Shown one piece after another: positions 51,646 through 60,700 of a stretch of DNA of 64,000 nucleotides. Made by a program: the position numbers and the translations under genes. The stretch is taken from NCBI GenBank assembly GCA_019192545.1, contig JAHCMI010000040.1:1-64000 (forward strand). Reading direction: 5' to 3'. Under the pieces are notes generated by a model. It searched no databases, was not told where the DNA came from, and saw nothing but the letters and a program-made list of their open reading frames with translations. Within the stretch, counting starts at the first letter, position 1, and every line of letters starts with the position of its first letter. The DNA is from Rivularia sp. MS3 (GTDB taxonomy: Bacteria > Cyanobacteriota > Cyanobacteriia > Cyanobacteriales > Nostocaceae).

Positions 51646-52662
51646 TTACATTTCATAAGAAAAATCACCAACCGCATCCAATGACACGGTTGAATGATTG
51701 GGGAGTGTGGATTGTGATGCTTTCTTTAAAGATTGAATCTGATTTTTATTGAAATCACATTGCTCAATACTCCAACGGTTATATTTAGAATCTACTAGAG
51801 TCGCAGCAAATACTTGTTGTTTAGTTTCTACAGATTTTGTCTCAAATCCTTTCAAAGAAGCAGGAATTACAACATTTCCATCTAAATCAGTTTTAGCCGC
51901 TTCAAAACAAAAGTGATATTGCTTGTTTGACTTGGGGTCTTTCCAATTAAAAGCTTTGGGAGCTTCACCTGCTTTTAGCTCGATAAATTCTTGCGGTAGA
52001 ACTTGCTCGAAGCGTCTAAGTATTGTTAATCCAGCAGTTTGAATATCTGGTTTTTCCTCTTGTTGTAAAGTACCTTTCAAATTAATACTTGATTTAAGAG
52101 GTAATCCAGTTAATAACAATCCATTAATTTCTTGTTGATTCGCTAATTGATTGGCAATATTTATTAAGTCAGGATTGATATTTCCTTTAACTGATAATGA
52201 CGATTTGAGAATTGTTTGGTTCTCCGGTTGTTCCGGATTGATAATGTGTTGGTCTTCTACTCGTAACCCCGGTGTAATAGTTATCTTTTGAGATGATGGA
52301 GAAGAAACTGTTATGTTATTTTCTGGTTGTGTCACAACAGAAGAAATAGTTTGTTTACCAGAAATAATATCTCCCTTTTCTGAAGAGATATTGCTTTGCT
52401 GCTCCTTGAAAGGAATAGTAGCTGTCGTTTTACTAGAGTCGTTGGTAAAAGAAAAGTTGAATCCACTCAGTTGATTTTCTTCAAAGACTAGATTCATTTG
52501 TATTTCTTGACCATGCTTTAAACTAACTTCCTTTAAAGCTCTTTGTAAATCTTTTATATCAGCTAAATGGTGTTTCGATTCTAATACTTGGTTTACGACA
52601 TGGGAAATGTAATTCAAGTCTAAAGGGTCTGTAATAAAACAGTTATCGATTGAATCGCTCAT
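51646..52662 (-). CDS. hypothetical transfer-region protein, 338 aa
   Basis: First gene of the leftward transfer block. The N-terminal region (1-75) is helical with a short alpha/beta segment (DIKDLQRALKEVSLKHGQEIQMNLVF). The middle is Ser/Thr/Gln-rich and probably disordered, with repeated LLLTGLPLKSSINLKG- and LSVKGNINPD-like segments. The C-terminal 120 residues look folded (YHFCFEAAKTDLDGNVVIPASL). There is no signal peptide, so it is probably cytoplasmic. The family is not recognised. Confidence 0.6.
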   Translation of the reverse strand: MSDSIDNCFITDPLDLNYISHVVNQVLESKHHLADIKDLQRALKEVSLKHGQEIQMNLVFEENQLSGFNFSFTNDSSKTTATIPFKEQQSNISSEKGDIISGKQTISSVVTQPENNITVSSPSSQKITITPGLRVEDQHIINPEQPENQTILKSSLSVKGNINPDLINIANQLANQQEINGLLLTGLPLKSSINLKGTLQQEEKPDIQTAGLTILRRFEQVLPQEFIELKAGEAPKAFNWKDPKSNKQYHFCFEAAKTDLDGNVVIPASLKGFETKSVETKQQVFAATLVDSKYNRWSIEQCDFNKNQIQSLKKASQSTLPNHSTVSLDAVGDFSYEM

Positions 52663-52917
52663 GATGATTTGTATTCATAGCTCAAGTATTTGTGTTTATG
52701 TTGTACTTAGTTTATGGATATACAAGCAATTAAAATTATTTTCTATTAAAACACTACAAGTAATACTTTCCCTGTGACGTAAACCAATTTATTACCATAG
52801 TCATAAAAACTCGTATCACTATAGTGATATATAAATAAAAATTAAAGTTCTCAGTATATTATCTACTTATGCTTTGGTTATAAGAAAACAAAGAATATGT
52901 TTTTAGGGGAGTAATAA

Positions 52918-53202
52918 ATGGCATTTCAGTTTGTGACAAAGCAGCAAGCATCAGAGATTCTAAATATGAGCTTTTCGACACTAAAAAAATATCGTTTAGA
53001 TGGCACATGGATTGAAGGAACCCATTGGGTGAAATTAAATAGCCGTTGTATTCGATATAATTTAGAACTTATTCAAGATTGGTTTCATAATCGTCAAGAC
53101 CCAATTGCTCACCATCGAGCTATTGAAAAATATCATGCAAGTTTAATGAGTAATCAAAAACATACAAGGCAAAAATCTAGTATTAACTTAAATCGGCGCT
53201 AA
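52918..53202 (+). CDS. excisionase/AlpA-type winged-helix DNA-binding protein
   Basis: 94 residues. QFVTKQQASEILNMSFSTLKKYR (3-25) is a MerR/excisionase-type helix-turn-helix, followed by a W-containing wing (WIEGTHWVKLNSRCIRYNLELI). Such proteins direct recombinase excision or regulate element genes. AGGGGAG precedes the ATG. It lies divergent to the transfer block and 6 kb from the integrase, so a regulatory role for transfer genes is as likely as excision. Confidence 0.8.
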   Translation: MAFQFVTKQQASEILNMSFSTLKKYRLDGTWIEGTHWVKLNSRCIRYNLELIQDWFHNRQDPIAHHRAIEKYHASLMSNQKHTRQKSSINLNRR

Positions 53203-53697
53203 TATCGAATAATTACATTCTGCACAAAATGATAAAGATGTCATTAGTAAACAATCAATTACTATCAAAGAGCCGATTTACCTCACCACCGGGGTTTGAA
53301 AACCCCCGTCTAATAGCGAAAGTTGTCTAAAGACGACTAATTAATAAGTCCTATTTATAGGACTTCTGCTATTAGACTGGGACTTGCAGTCCCAGGCAGG
53401 CTATGCTTTTAAATACTTCTGTGTACACCATGGCGGATACTGCTACCACACTCTTAATATACAAGGTTGGGATATATGGGAAGTTGTAGATAATGAAGTG
53501 AGCGAGGTAGCGGAAAAATTCGTGATGCCTAATTGCTATGACCCTAAAATTGCTGCTCAGTTTTTCGATAATGCTTGATAAAAAAAAGGTTTGTGCTGTG
53601 CTAGGTGTCGGATTGCTGAAATGTTAATTTATTCGTTCGTAGAAACACTGGCTGTAATAAATATTTATTATTCTCTGAAAGCCTTATATGTTGTACT
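53203..53697. repeat. stacked-hairpin element (MITE-like) in a 495-bp gap
   Basis: Between 53289 and 53396 lie: a CCGGGGTTT/AACCCCCG hairpin, an outer pair GTCTAATAGC (53308-53317) and GCTATTAGAC (53368-53377), AAGTCCTAT/ATAGGACTT (53346-53365) and CTGGGACT/AGTCCCAG (53377-53395). This multi-hairpin type is dispersed in cyanobacterial genomes. The rest of the gap holds only the gene fragment at 53384-53578. Confidence 0.8.
53384..53578 (+). pseudogene. 5'-truncated gene fragment next to hairpin element
   Basis: Open from a TTG inside the hairpin element. It reads as protein only after the element: YFCVHHGGYCYHTLNIQGW and EVVDNEVSEVAEKFVMPN. No ATG start or RBS is in place. Most likely the 3' end of a small gene whose beginning was replaced by the element. 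Confidence 0.4.
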
Positions 53698-56600
53698 TCA
53701 CAATTCACAGCGAGAGAAGAGAATTAACCACAATTCTACTACCTTAAATTTTCTTACCCTTATGTAATTCATCCCCACAACGCTGCCGTCAGTATACATA
53801 TTTCTATATGCTATAACCAATGGGGAAGGTAATCTCCCCCTCAGCCGAGGGTTGAAAGGGTCTTTACTTATACTTTGTAAATCAGGTCTTGGATATCCGG
53901 AATTGGTATCGTACCCTATTGTGCTAGCGAAACGGGAATAATTTAGTCTATCGTTTCTATTCCACTGCAAATTCGTTAGTTTAATATCCAGTCTATCTCC
54001 TGTCTTACCCCAAATTTCCTTCTGGACGCTGAAACCAAAGTTGCTACGTGAATTTTTTACCCATAGCTTATCCATTCTTTTCAAGTCAGGACAAAATTTC
54101 TCAAGCTGTGAGGTTTTGAGGAGATATCGTTCTCCTTCTATTTGTCTATGAGTAATCAACGCTATTTCTTCTTGTTCTCTATCAGCAATAAACTCCATAA
54201 GGTCACTGGTGTGGCTGTCGGCTGCTCCCCAATTTTTTAATCTCAAAGAGTTTTCTAATCTGGCATAAAAGTGTTCTTTGAGGGATTGCCAAACTTGTTG
54301 ATTGCGATTTGGCTGCAAGTTAAGTAGTTCTCGATAAACTGATTCAACATCTTCATCTGTCAAAATTTGATTCTTTTGAAAAGGGTTAGTTTCATTGGGA
54401 TGATTTTTGAGAATTTTATATGCTTCTTTATAAGCATTTATTGCTTGTTGTTTTGATTTATCAGCAAGTAATTCTCCTTCATTAGCTTTGACTAAAACTT
54501 TTATTTGTAATCCTTTAGCAGAGCTAATTTTTTTCCCTTTATTGTTTAAATATTTCAGACTTTCATTCATCTTAGCTTCGGCTTCTTTTGGCTGTTTTAG
54601 ATTTTGATAAGCTTGTGACATAGCAGCCAATAACATAGCTTGTTTAAGGTGATGTTCATTCACTCTAAAGGATAAACCAGCTTGTCTTAAAGCTTTATCT
54701 GAATAAAATGTGTCTTTATTACGTAACTCTCCGGCTAATTTAGATAATGCTTGGACATTTTCAATATCTTTCTTTGCTGAAGCAAGTTGATTTTGTAAAT
54801 TTTCTGCTTTTCGGATAGCTTCATCAGCTTTTTTTTGTGCTTGTTTAGCTTGTTGTTTTGCAGTTTCAGCTTTTTGTTGTTCGGCTTTAGCTTGCTCTCC
54901 AGCTTCTATAGCTTTTCGATTAGCATCGTTAGCTTTTTTTTGCGCTTGTTGAGCTTTTTGCTGTTCGGTTTCAGTTTGTTTTCTAGCTTCTGTGACTTTT
55001 TGGTTAGCATCATCAGCATTTTTTTGCGCTTGTTGGGCTTTTTCTATTGCTGCTATAGCTTTTTGATTGGCATTATTAGCTTTTTCCTGTTCAACTTTAG
55101 CTTTTTCTATTGCTGCTACAGCTTTTTGGTTGGCATTATTAGCTTTTGCTTCTGCTTCTTGCGCTTCCTTTCGAGCATTATTAGCATCTGTTTGTAATTC
55201 TTTAGTTTGCTGTTGCAAAGCTACAACATTCTTCCGCTCTTCTTCAGTTTTTTGATTAGCTTTCTCGGCTTTTTTATTAGCTTCTTTAAACATTTCTTGT
55301 GCTTGAAATGCTTTATTCCCTTCTATTGCTGCAAATACTCCTAAACCCACTGTTCCCAATAAAGCTAAAATTAAAACAACAGTCCCATTCCGAATCCGTC
55401 GTTTAGCTTTAACATTCGCTTCACTCAACACCTGGTTTCTCTGTTCTGCTGCTTCCTTATTCTTCTTCTCCCTCTCCAATTGTGCTTCTTTTTCCTCGGC
55501 AGCAATTTTCTCCTGAATTTCTTTTTCCCTGCTAGCTGCTAAAAACTGTTTATCCTGAAAACTTAAATCTTTATCTTTAGCCCATTCTTCTGCATCTTCT
55601 AAAGCCTTTCCTTGTAAAAGTCGAGATTTATCACTATATTCAGAAGCAACCCAAACACGAAAAGCTTCTGAATAAGGACGTAAATTATTTAATTGAATTT
55701 CTACCCAATTCTGGTTAAAAACTTCTTGATAAATTTGATTATAAGTTATTAATTTACCTTCTCTTTGAACAACCAAACCAGATAATTTTAATTCACTCTT
55801 ATCAAGACTATTACTAGCAGCAACTTCTCCCTGTTGTTGAATCTGCTGGTACAATTCTAATAGATAACCCGCTCGTTGCTCCGACGCAAGAATTCTATTC
55901 CTAATAGTTCTTAAATGCTCCGGATCGTCCTGGGATTCCCAATTTTCAATAATCCGTGATTTTATCACCTCCTCCACAGAACGGGGATAGTCTTTCTGGG
56001 ACTCTTCCACCATAAACTTACACAGCTTTTGAGTAAGAAATGGTTGTCCTCCCGTCCAATCCAAGATTTCAGTCATAACCTCTTGGGGATGATTAAATCT
56101 TCCTTCTAACCCCCTAATTAATGGCTCCACCTCATCAATTGTAAAACCATGTAATTCTATTGCCTCACCAATATTAAAAGGAGTTTGGCTCTTATTCTTA
56201 ATTAAGTCTCCAGGAGTTGCTACCCCCAGTAAAGCAAAAGTTAAGCGTTCAAAAATGGGATTATCAACCCGTTGGTTTTGAAAAAAGCGAATCAACGCAA
56301 AAAAATCATCTAAAGAGAAATCTTGACTAAGTACCTTATCAATCTCATCCACAAAAATGACTATTGGTGACTGAATTTTTTCTAATAAAACCTTTTCAAT
56401 AAATAAACCCAAACATTGTACGGGAGAAAGAATTACTTGATGTTTTCCCCACCATTCCTGCCAATCAAAATCAAAATTATCCTCTAATTGACAGCTTTCC
56501 GATAAATTGTAAACAATTCCCGCATACCACTGTTCTTGAGTTACCTTCCCAATTCCCGTCAAATCAATGGCTGCACAAACATTACCCTGTGCTTGTAACT

Positions 56601-56781
56601 GCTGCATAGTCTGTACCCGCAAACTAGACTTACCCATCTGTCGCGAGTTGAGGACATAACAAAACTTTCCAGCTTGCAATTTCTGGTAAAACTCCTCATC
56701 TGCTTGTCGTCGCACGTAACTGGGAGCATTAACCTGGAGACTTGCTCCGACTTGATAGAAATTAGAATTGCTTGCTGTCAT
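53698..56781 (-). CDS. AAA-like NTPase with transmembrane and coiled-coil effector region
   Basis: 1027 residues. Residues about 10-330 form an AAA-like (AAA_35) STAND-type NTPase: YVRRQADEEFYQ, the P-loop NSRQMGKSSL (45-54), Walker B IVIFVDEIDK and a GGQPFLTQKLC segment. Residues about 405-455 are charged helix and 462-487 one membrane helix (VVLILALLGTVGLGVFAAI). A coiled coil of about 180 residues follows with AQQAQKKADDANQKA-type repeats, then a helical TPR-like domain and a final strand-rich domain (FGFSVQKEIWG). It probably acts with the CHAT-AAA gene 193 bp upstream on the same strand. Confidence 0.85.
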   Translation of the reverse strand: MTASNSNFYQVGASLQVNAPSYVRRQADEEFYQKLQAGKFCYVLNSRQMGKSSLRVQTMQQLQAQGNVCAAIDLTGIGKVTQEQWYAGIVYNLSESCQLEDNFDFDWQEWWGKHQVILSPVQCLGLFIEKVLLEKIQSPIVIFVDEIDKVLSQDFSLDDFFALIRFFQNQRVDNPIFERLTFALLGVATPGDLIKNKSQTPFNIGEAIELHGFTIDEVEPLIRGLEGRFNHPQEVMTEILDWTGGQPFLTQKLCKFMVEESQKDYPRSVEEVIKSRIIENWESQDDPEHLRTIRNRILASEQRAGYLLELYQQIQQQGEVAASNSLDKSELKLSGLVVQREGKLITYNQIYQEVFNQNWVEIQLNNLRPYSEAFRVWVASEYSDKSRLLQGKALEDAEEWAKDKDLSFQDKQFLAASREKEIQEKIAAEEKEAQLEREKKNKEAAEQRNQVLSEANVKAKRRIRNGTVVLILALLGTVGLGVFAAIEGNKAFQAQEMFKEANKKAEKANQKTEEERKNVVALQQQTKELQTDANNARKEAQEAEAKANNANQKAVAAIEKAKVEQEKANNANQKAIAAIEKAQQAQKNADDANQKVTEARKQTETEQQKAQQAQKKANDANRKAIEAGEQAKAEQQKAETAKQQAKQAQKKADEAIRKAENLQNQLASAKKDIENVQALSKLAGELRNKDTFYSDKALRQAGLSFRVNEHHLKQAMLLAAMSQAYQNLKQPKEAEAKMNESLKYLNNKGKKISSAKGLQIKVLVKANEGELLADKSKQQAINAYKEAYKILKNHPNETNPFQKNQILTDEDVESVYRELLNLQPNRNQQVWQSLKEHFYARLENSLRLKNWGAADSHTSDLMEFIADREQEEIALITHRQIEGERYLLKTSQLEKFCPDLKRMDKLWVKNSRSNFGFSVQKEIWGKTGDRLDIKLTNLQWNRNDRLNYSRFASTIGYDTNSGYPRPDLQSISKDPFNPRLRGRLPSPLVIAYRNMYTDGSVVGMNYIRVRKFKVVELWLILFSRCEL

Positions 56782-56803
56782 ACAGAACTTACCCCACCAA
56801 AAT

Positions 56804-56925
56804 TGTCATTGCGAGCATAATGTTAGCGAAGCGTGTCCAAAGGACATAATGGAGCGAAGCAATCGCAGTATTTTCGTTATTTTCGCATTCTTGCGATTGC
56901 TTTGTCGTACCTCCTCGCAATGACA
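56804..56925. repeat. 122-bp MITE-like palindromic element
   Basis: Perfect 12-bp terminal inverted repeats TGTCATTGCGAG (56804-56815) and CTCGCAATGACA (56914-56925). Internal GAAGCAATCGC and GCGATTGCTT arms allow a long hairpin. It sits between the two conflict genes without touching either frame. Repeats with a CATTGCGAG core are widespread in bacteria. Confidence 0.85.
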
Positions 56926-56974
56926 AATGTAGATTTAATTTTGTACAAGCATTGACTATCATAATGACAATTCC

Positions 56975-58639
56975 TTACAAAACTCGACGAAAATAATCAC
57001 GATATAACTGACACCTTGGTGTAACGTGATTATTTTCCCGCTGTACCAGTCCTAAGCTGTGTAATTTATAAATTTGCATTGAATCTAATTCAACACCCAT
57101 AGATGAATTAACTACCCGTTTCAAACCTGGTAATAAATCCGGTGCGGAATGTAAAATCTCCAGTAGAGAACGTAGATGATTGTTATAAATTCCGGCTTCT
57201 GTAGCAGCAGATTCTAATAAGTCTTGAAAGCTTATTTTTCCCATCGCTATATTATACATTGCTAATCTTAGTAGATAGGGGTGTCCTCCTACCATTGTCC
57301 TTAATTCTGCTAACAGATTATCTTGGGAATTGACACCATGTCTGGTAGCTAAATTTTCTATTTGCTGCTGATTAAACTCCTTTAATTCTACTGGTATACC
57401 CGCATTAAAGGGTGATTGATTCAAATCCAGAGGGATATAAACTTCCGTCGAATGGGCTAATACTAAGCGTAGTTGCTTCCAAATCTCGGAAGTCTTTCCT
57501 TTTTCATGCCAAGAACGCAGCATCCCAAAGAAATCTTCCAACACTTCACTATAAGGAAATAATCTATCTACTTCATCTAATATTAAGATTAAAGGAGAAT
57601 TTAGTTGTTTTAATATATGCTTTCTAAAATAAGCCGTGCAGTTATCATTACTGCCTAAAAATGAGTTATTCCAAGCCTCATCTACTTGATTATCCAGGTC
57701 AAGTTCCAAAGAAACTTTGCTGCACAACCAGCGTAAAAACTTATCCAGATTGGTAATTACTTCCTTGTTGATACCACCAAAATCTAAATATACCCCTTGA
57801 TATTTCTGCTTGACTCCCTCCGCCAAAATTCGCCTTACTAGAGAAGTTTTACCCATTAAATTTGGTGCTTTAATCCGAATTAAGGCAGCAGGCTTTTCTA
57901 TTGTTTGATAACAAATAGATTCAATCTCGTCCCGTTCTAAGTAAAAAGGAGAATCAAGGGGCACAGAACCATTAGGATATTCCAATAACTGTATCAAAAT
58001 TGGATTTATTTGAGGTTCCTTTTTCTGTAAATGTGGTTCTAAAACTTTATTTTTTAAAACTGGTATGGATTCTTGAGAAACATCTTCCAATGCAATTGCG
58101 ACTAAACCTTCATTAAAAGCTTTTGTAAATACATCTTGATTACCTTCTGACTCATACCCCAGACCATCATAAAATCCCTGAGCAAATGCGATCGCAGCTT
58201 TGTCAGCTATTTCCTGATTCATGCCAATGCAATAATTAATATGCTCGCTGATAGCATCAGCAGTTTTAATTGAATGGCAGGCATTAAATAAAACGCAACT
58301 AACATAATCACCATGCTGTTTAAACAGCGTTGCTAACCCTTGGGGTGGAACAGGTTTATTATTACCCCCATCATCCTCTAACAGTAAACTACCATCCTGC
58401 AAACCATGACCGCAGAAATGGACAATGTGGGGTTTTTCTTCTGCGATCGCTCTGCGAATATCTTGGGGACGCACAGCGGTTCTAGTTCTAATATCAAATA
58501 AATTTCGCCTGGTTGCTCTGCGGATAGCATCTTCAATCTCCCGTATTTCTTTATCCAAGCGCAAACTATGGGGGATTGCAGTCAAAATGAGGATTTTTTG
58601 TAGCTGAATACTTTGTTTTGTTGGAGCGCTAAGATTCAT
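56975..58639 (-). CDS. CHAT-AAA fusion (caspase-like protease with NTPase)
   Basis: 554 residues. The N-terminal CHAT domain (about 12-170) has the catalytic His at 78 (HIVHFCGHG) and Cys at 121 (VLFNACHS). An AAA-like NTPase follows (about 215-520) with a P-loop-type PNLMGKTSLV (about 262-271), Walker B LILILDEVDRLF and GGHPYLLRLAMYN. The C-terminal end is a winged-helix-like LHSLGLVQRENNHVTPRCQLYRDYF. The architecture matches NTP-dependent caspase-like conflict proteins: sensing would switch the NTPase and release the protease. Likely partner or substrate is the AAA/coiled-coil protein downstream. Confidence 0.88.
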   Translation of the reverse strand: MNLSAPTKQSIQLQKILILTAIPHSLRLDKEIREIEDAIRRATRRNLFDIRTRTAVRPQDIRRAIAEEKPHIVHFCGHGLQDGSLLLEDDGGNNKPVPPQGLATLFKQHGDYVSCVLFNACHSIKTADAISEHINYCIGMNQEIADKAAIAFAQGFYDGLGYESEGNQDVFTKAFNEGLVAIALEDVSQESIPVLKNKVLEPHLQKKEPQINPILIQLLEYPNGSVPLDSPFYLERDEIESICYQTIEKPAALIRIKAPNLMGKTSLVRRILAEGVKQKYQGVYLDFGGINKEVITNLDKFLRWLCSKVSLELDLDNQVDEAWNNSFLGSNDNCTAYFRKHILKQLNSPLILILDEVDRLFPYSEVLEDFFGMLRSWHEKGKTSEIWKQLRLVLAHSTEVYIPLDLNQSPFNAGIPVELKEFNQQQIENLATRHGVNSQDNLLAELRTMVGGHPYLLRLAMYNIAMGKISFQDLLESAATEAGIYNNHLRSLLEILHSAPDLLPGLKRVVNSSMGVELDSMQIYKLHSLGLVQRENNHVTPRCQLYRDYFRRVL

Positions 58640-59004
58640 ATTTTTACATATAAGCTTTTTTATATTGACGAGTTGGACTAAGTGAAAAATCGCTATGAAA
58701 GAAGTTGGAGATTAGGGATTAGGAGTTAGGGAACCCCATAATTAAAATTAGGAGCTTGTATCCATTTACTTCGGGTTCCACCCCAAAAAGAACCTATCCC
58801 CTAATCCTAGACCAGGACTGTTCCAGTTCGCGGGAGAATACGGATACTGAATTGCGGTACTCTCATATAGATAATCAGATAAGTTCACACTTAAGTGTAG
58901 CAGTATACTTTTTTGCTAGACATGAAGTACAAGTAAACAAAACGACATAAAATATGATTTTTCAAAAGAAGCAACTCAACTCTTAAGTATTTTTTCCCCA
59001 ACTC
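58640..59004. promoter_or_regulatory. 365-bp gap with palindrome upstream of CHAT-AAA gene
   Basis: No gene is supported. ACACTTAAGTGT (58887-58898) is a perfect 12-bp palindrome about 250 bases before the CHAT-AAA start, a possible operator. GGATTAGGAGTTAGGG (about 58714-58733) and the complementary CCCCTAATCC (58799-58808) form a degenerate inverted repeat of another dispersed family. Confidence 0.4.
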
Positions 59005-60183
59005 CTAAAACTCCGGTAAGAAAAGCTCTCGACTTTGCCCAGCGTAATGCCGATAAATAATTTCTGGCGAATTACCTACCATTTTGGCTAAATCTTTCAC
59101 ATCTACCCTATTCTTCAAAGCCATCGTAATAAACGTATGTCGAGTTTGGTAAAGCTTCCGATACTCTACATCATCAAGCGTTTCTAAAATACCCTTCCAA
59201 GCTCGTCTACCCAGGTTTTGCACGTCTATCCATTTACCTTCTGGTGAAGGAAAAACTTTTGCTTCACCTGACTTTTCAACTGGTTGAATTGATTTTAAAA
59301 AATTAGCCAAGCGATTATTAATTGGAAAAACTCGCTTCTTCTGAGTTTTCAAACCTGGTTTACAAGTTAACCCTGATTCAGAAATCACCACAGCTTGCTC
59401 AAACCGAATGTAGGTAAAGTCTTTACTTATGTGCTTCCACTGCAAACCTACAGCTTCAGATGGTCTACAACCCGTGATAAAAAGAAATTCTATTAGTGGC
59501 GCGTAGTGGGCATAATAGCGATTTTCCTTGAATGCTTTTATTATGCGATCGCGCTCTTCAGAACTGAAAGGATTAATATCCGTTTCCTGAGAATCTCCCT
59601 TGGGTAGCTTAATATCGCTCGCCATACCTTCAAACGGATTGTCATCAATCAATTGAGACTTCACAGCCCAATTACAGCAAGCACAAAACTGAGTCATGAT
59701 TTTTTTAGCAGATAACGGGCTTCTATTCGCAATTAACCAATCGCGAATCGCCACAGCTTTATCCAAAGTCTTCACGGGGAGATGCACGTTAATACAGCGA
59801 TAAATTTTCTTGTAATCCTTCGCCAAAGTACTGGGGGATAAACTTGACTTTTTATATTCGGTATAGCTGTCCCACAAGTCAGCTAAAGAAACATAACTTT
59901 CTGGGGAAGTCTCCTTGTCAGAAGCCGATGGTGTAAAAATATCTTGCTGAGACTGCGGCTTGTACCTTTCCAAAGTGATATCGAAGTTATTGCACAGAAT
60001 ATCCAACTCAATCTGCTTGGCTTTCATCTCCGCCAGCTTGCGGTTGGCTTGGGTATCGGTAAAACCCGTTGATAAATAATGACGTTTACCCCCAAAACTA
60101 AAAACTAGCTGTAAACGTTGATTAGAAGTTTTGATTTGGACAGTACCCTTGCTTGCTTTCTTGTTAGATTTTTGGGAACCCAC
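59005..60183 (-). CDS. int: tyrosine recombinase/integrase
   Basis: 392 residues with a GTG start and AGGAG RBS. N-terminal arm-binding domain (about 10-60), SAM-like core-binding domain (about 95-190) and catalytic domain (about 205-392). Catalytic residues: R240 (TGCRPSEA), Lys near 279-283, R348-H349 (YQTRHT; the first His of HxxR is replaced by Tyr345), H379 and nucleophile Y380 (YRHYAG). It should integrate and excise the element at the tRNA-Phe fragment 250 bp upstream of its start. Confidence 0.93.
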   Translation of the reverse strand: MGSQKSNKKASKGTVQIKTSNQRLQLVFSFGGKRHYLSTGFTDTQANRKLAEMKAKQIELDILCNNFDITLERYKPQSQQDIFTPSASDKETSPESYVSLADLWDSYTEYKKSSLSPSTLAKDYKKIYRCINVHLPVKTLDKAVAIRDWLIANRSPLSAKKIMTQFCACCNWAVKSQLIDDNPFEGMASDIKLPKGDSQETDINPFSSEERDRIIKAFKENRYYAHYAPLIEFLFITGCRPSEAVGLQWKHISKDFTYIRFEQAVVISESGLTCKPGLKTQKKRVFPINNRLANFLKSIQPVEKSGEAKVFPSPEGKWIDVQNLGRRAWKGILETLDDVEYRKLYQTRHTFITMALKNRVDVKDLAKMVGNSPEIIYRHYAGQSRELFLPEF

Positions 60184-60390
60184 AATTGACTCCTGGACTT
60201 AGAAACGAAGACAAAGAGAAATTGCTAGCTTATTTCTCCATTGCCTTGCTGGACTTGGAATCAGCGCGCTCTGATTTACCCCAACTTTACCCCAATAAAT
60301 TGTCCAAACCCGTCCAAAAATGTCCAACGTAGGGGTAAATTTACACCCAATTCACACCCCTTGAATCGCTGAAACGGGGTTTTTACGACA

Positions 60391-60426
60391 TTAAAAAACC
60401 CCCAGAAGCGTTGGCTGCTGGGGGTT
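60391..60426 (-). terminator. Rho-independent terminator of the tRNA-Phe fragment
   Basis: Read on the minus strand: AACCCCCAG, 12-base loop, CTGGGGGTT, then TTTTTT (60393-60398). Its placement 10 bases after the tRNA 3' end shows that a tRNA-plus-terminator unit was captured in the element, so integration would leave the host tRNA gene functional. Confidence 0.88.
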
Positions 60427-60436
60427 CCGTATTATA

Positions 60437-60480
60437 TGCCAGGAACGAGACTTGAACTCGTGACACGAGGATTTTCAGTC
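60437..60480 (-). tRNA. 3' fragment of tRNA-Phe(GAA), recombination core
   Basis: On the minus strand the segment starts GACTGAAAATCC (anticodon loop with GAA) and runs through the variable loop and T arm (GTTCAAGTC) to CCTGGCA at the acceptor end. Upstream of 60480 the sequence no longer matches a tRNA (GCAGAG expected). So 44 nt, the 3' part only, are present: a non-functional att core rather than a tRNA gene. Confidence 0.85.
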
Positions 60481-60563
60481 TGACTTCAACCACATAAACA
60501 CAGTACTTTCACCCTTTTCATACTCTCTTACCCCCAATTTACCCCCAATTCTACTGACACCGA

Positions 60564-60629
60564 GACTAACTATAAAATCAGTCCTCTTTTTAGGTTTGTG
60601 TGACAGGAGGACTAACTATAAAGGCAGTC
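60564..60629. repeat. 20-bp direct repeats beside the att site
   Basis: GACTAACTATAAAATCAGTC (60564-60583) and GACTAACTATAAAGGCAGTC (60610-60629) differ at two positions, centre spacing 46 bp. They lie between the att core and the toxin gene and could bind the integrase, an excisionase or a regulator. Confidence 0.75.
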
Positions 60630-60700
60630 ACCCCTCTGGATGCTTTTATAAATTCAAAACAATTTGATATTTACTTGAAATAAGTGCGAAATTAAAAGTG

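Larger units (their letters stand above)
60275..60629. other. attP-like region with arm-type repeats
   Basis: The tRNA-Phe 3' fragment (60437-60480) is flanked by short repeats expected for integrase arm sites. On the left, TTTACCCCAA occurs twice (60275-60284, 60286-60295) and a related TTTACACCCAA follows at 60340. On the right, TTTACCCCCAA-like copies lie at 60528-60550. Three GTCCAAA copies occur at 60301-60328. Arrangement around an integrase gene supports an attachment site. Confidence 0.65.

Noticed and set aside
54835-55255. Plus-strand frames rich in Phe, Ser and Leu resembling a membrane protein
   Set aside because: Antisense of the Ala/Lys/Gln coiled coil of the 1027-residue AAA protein.
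60437-60480. Complete tRNA-Phe gene
   Set aside because: Only the segment from the anticodon loop to the acceptor end matches; the D arm and 5' acceptor strand are missing upstream of 60480.
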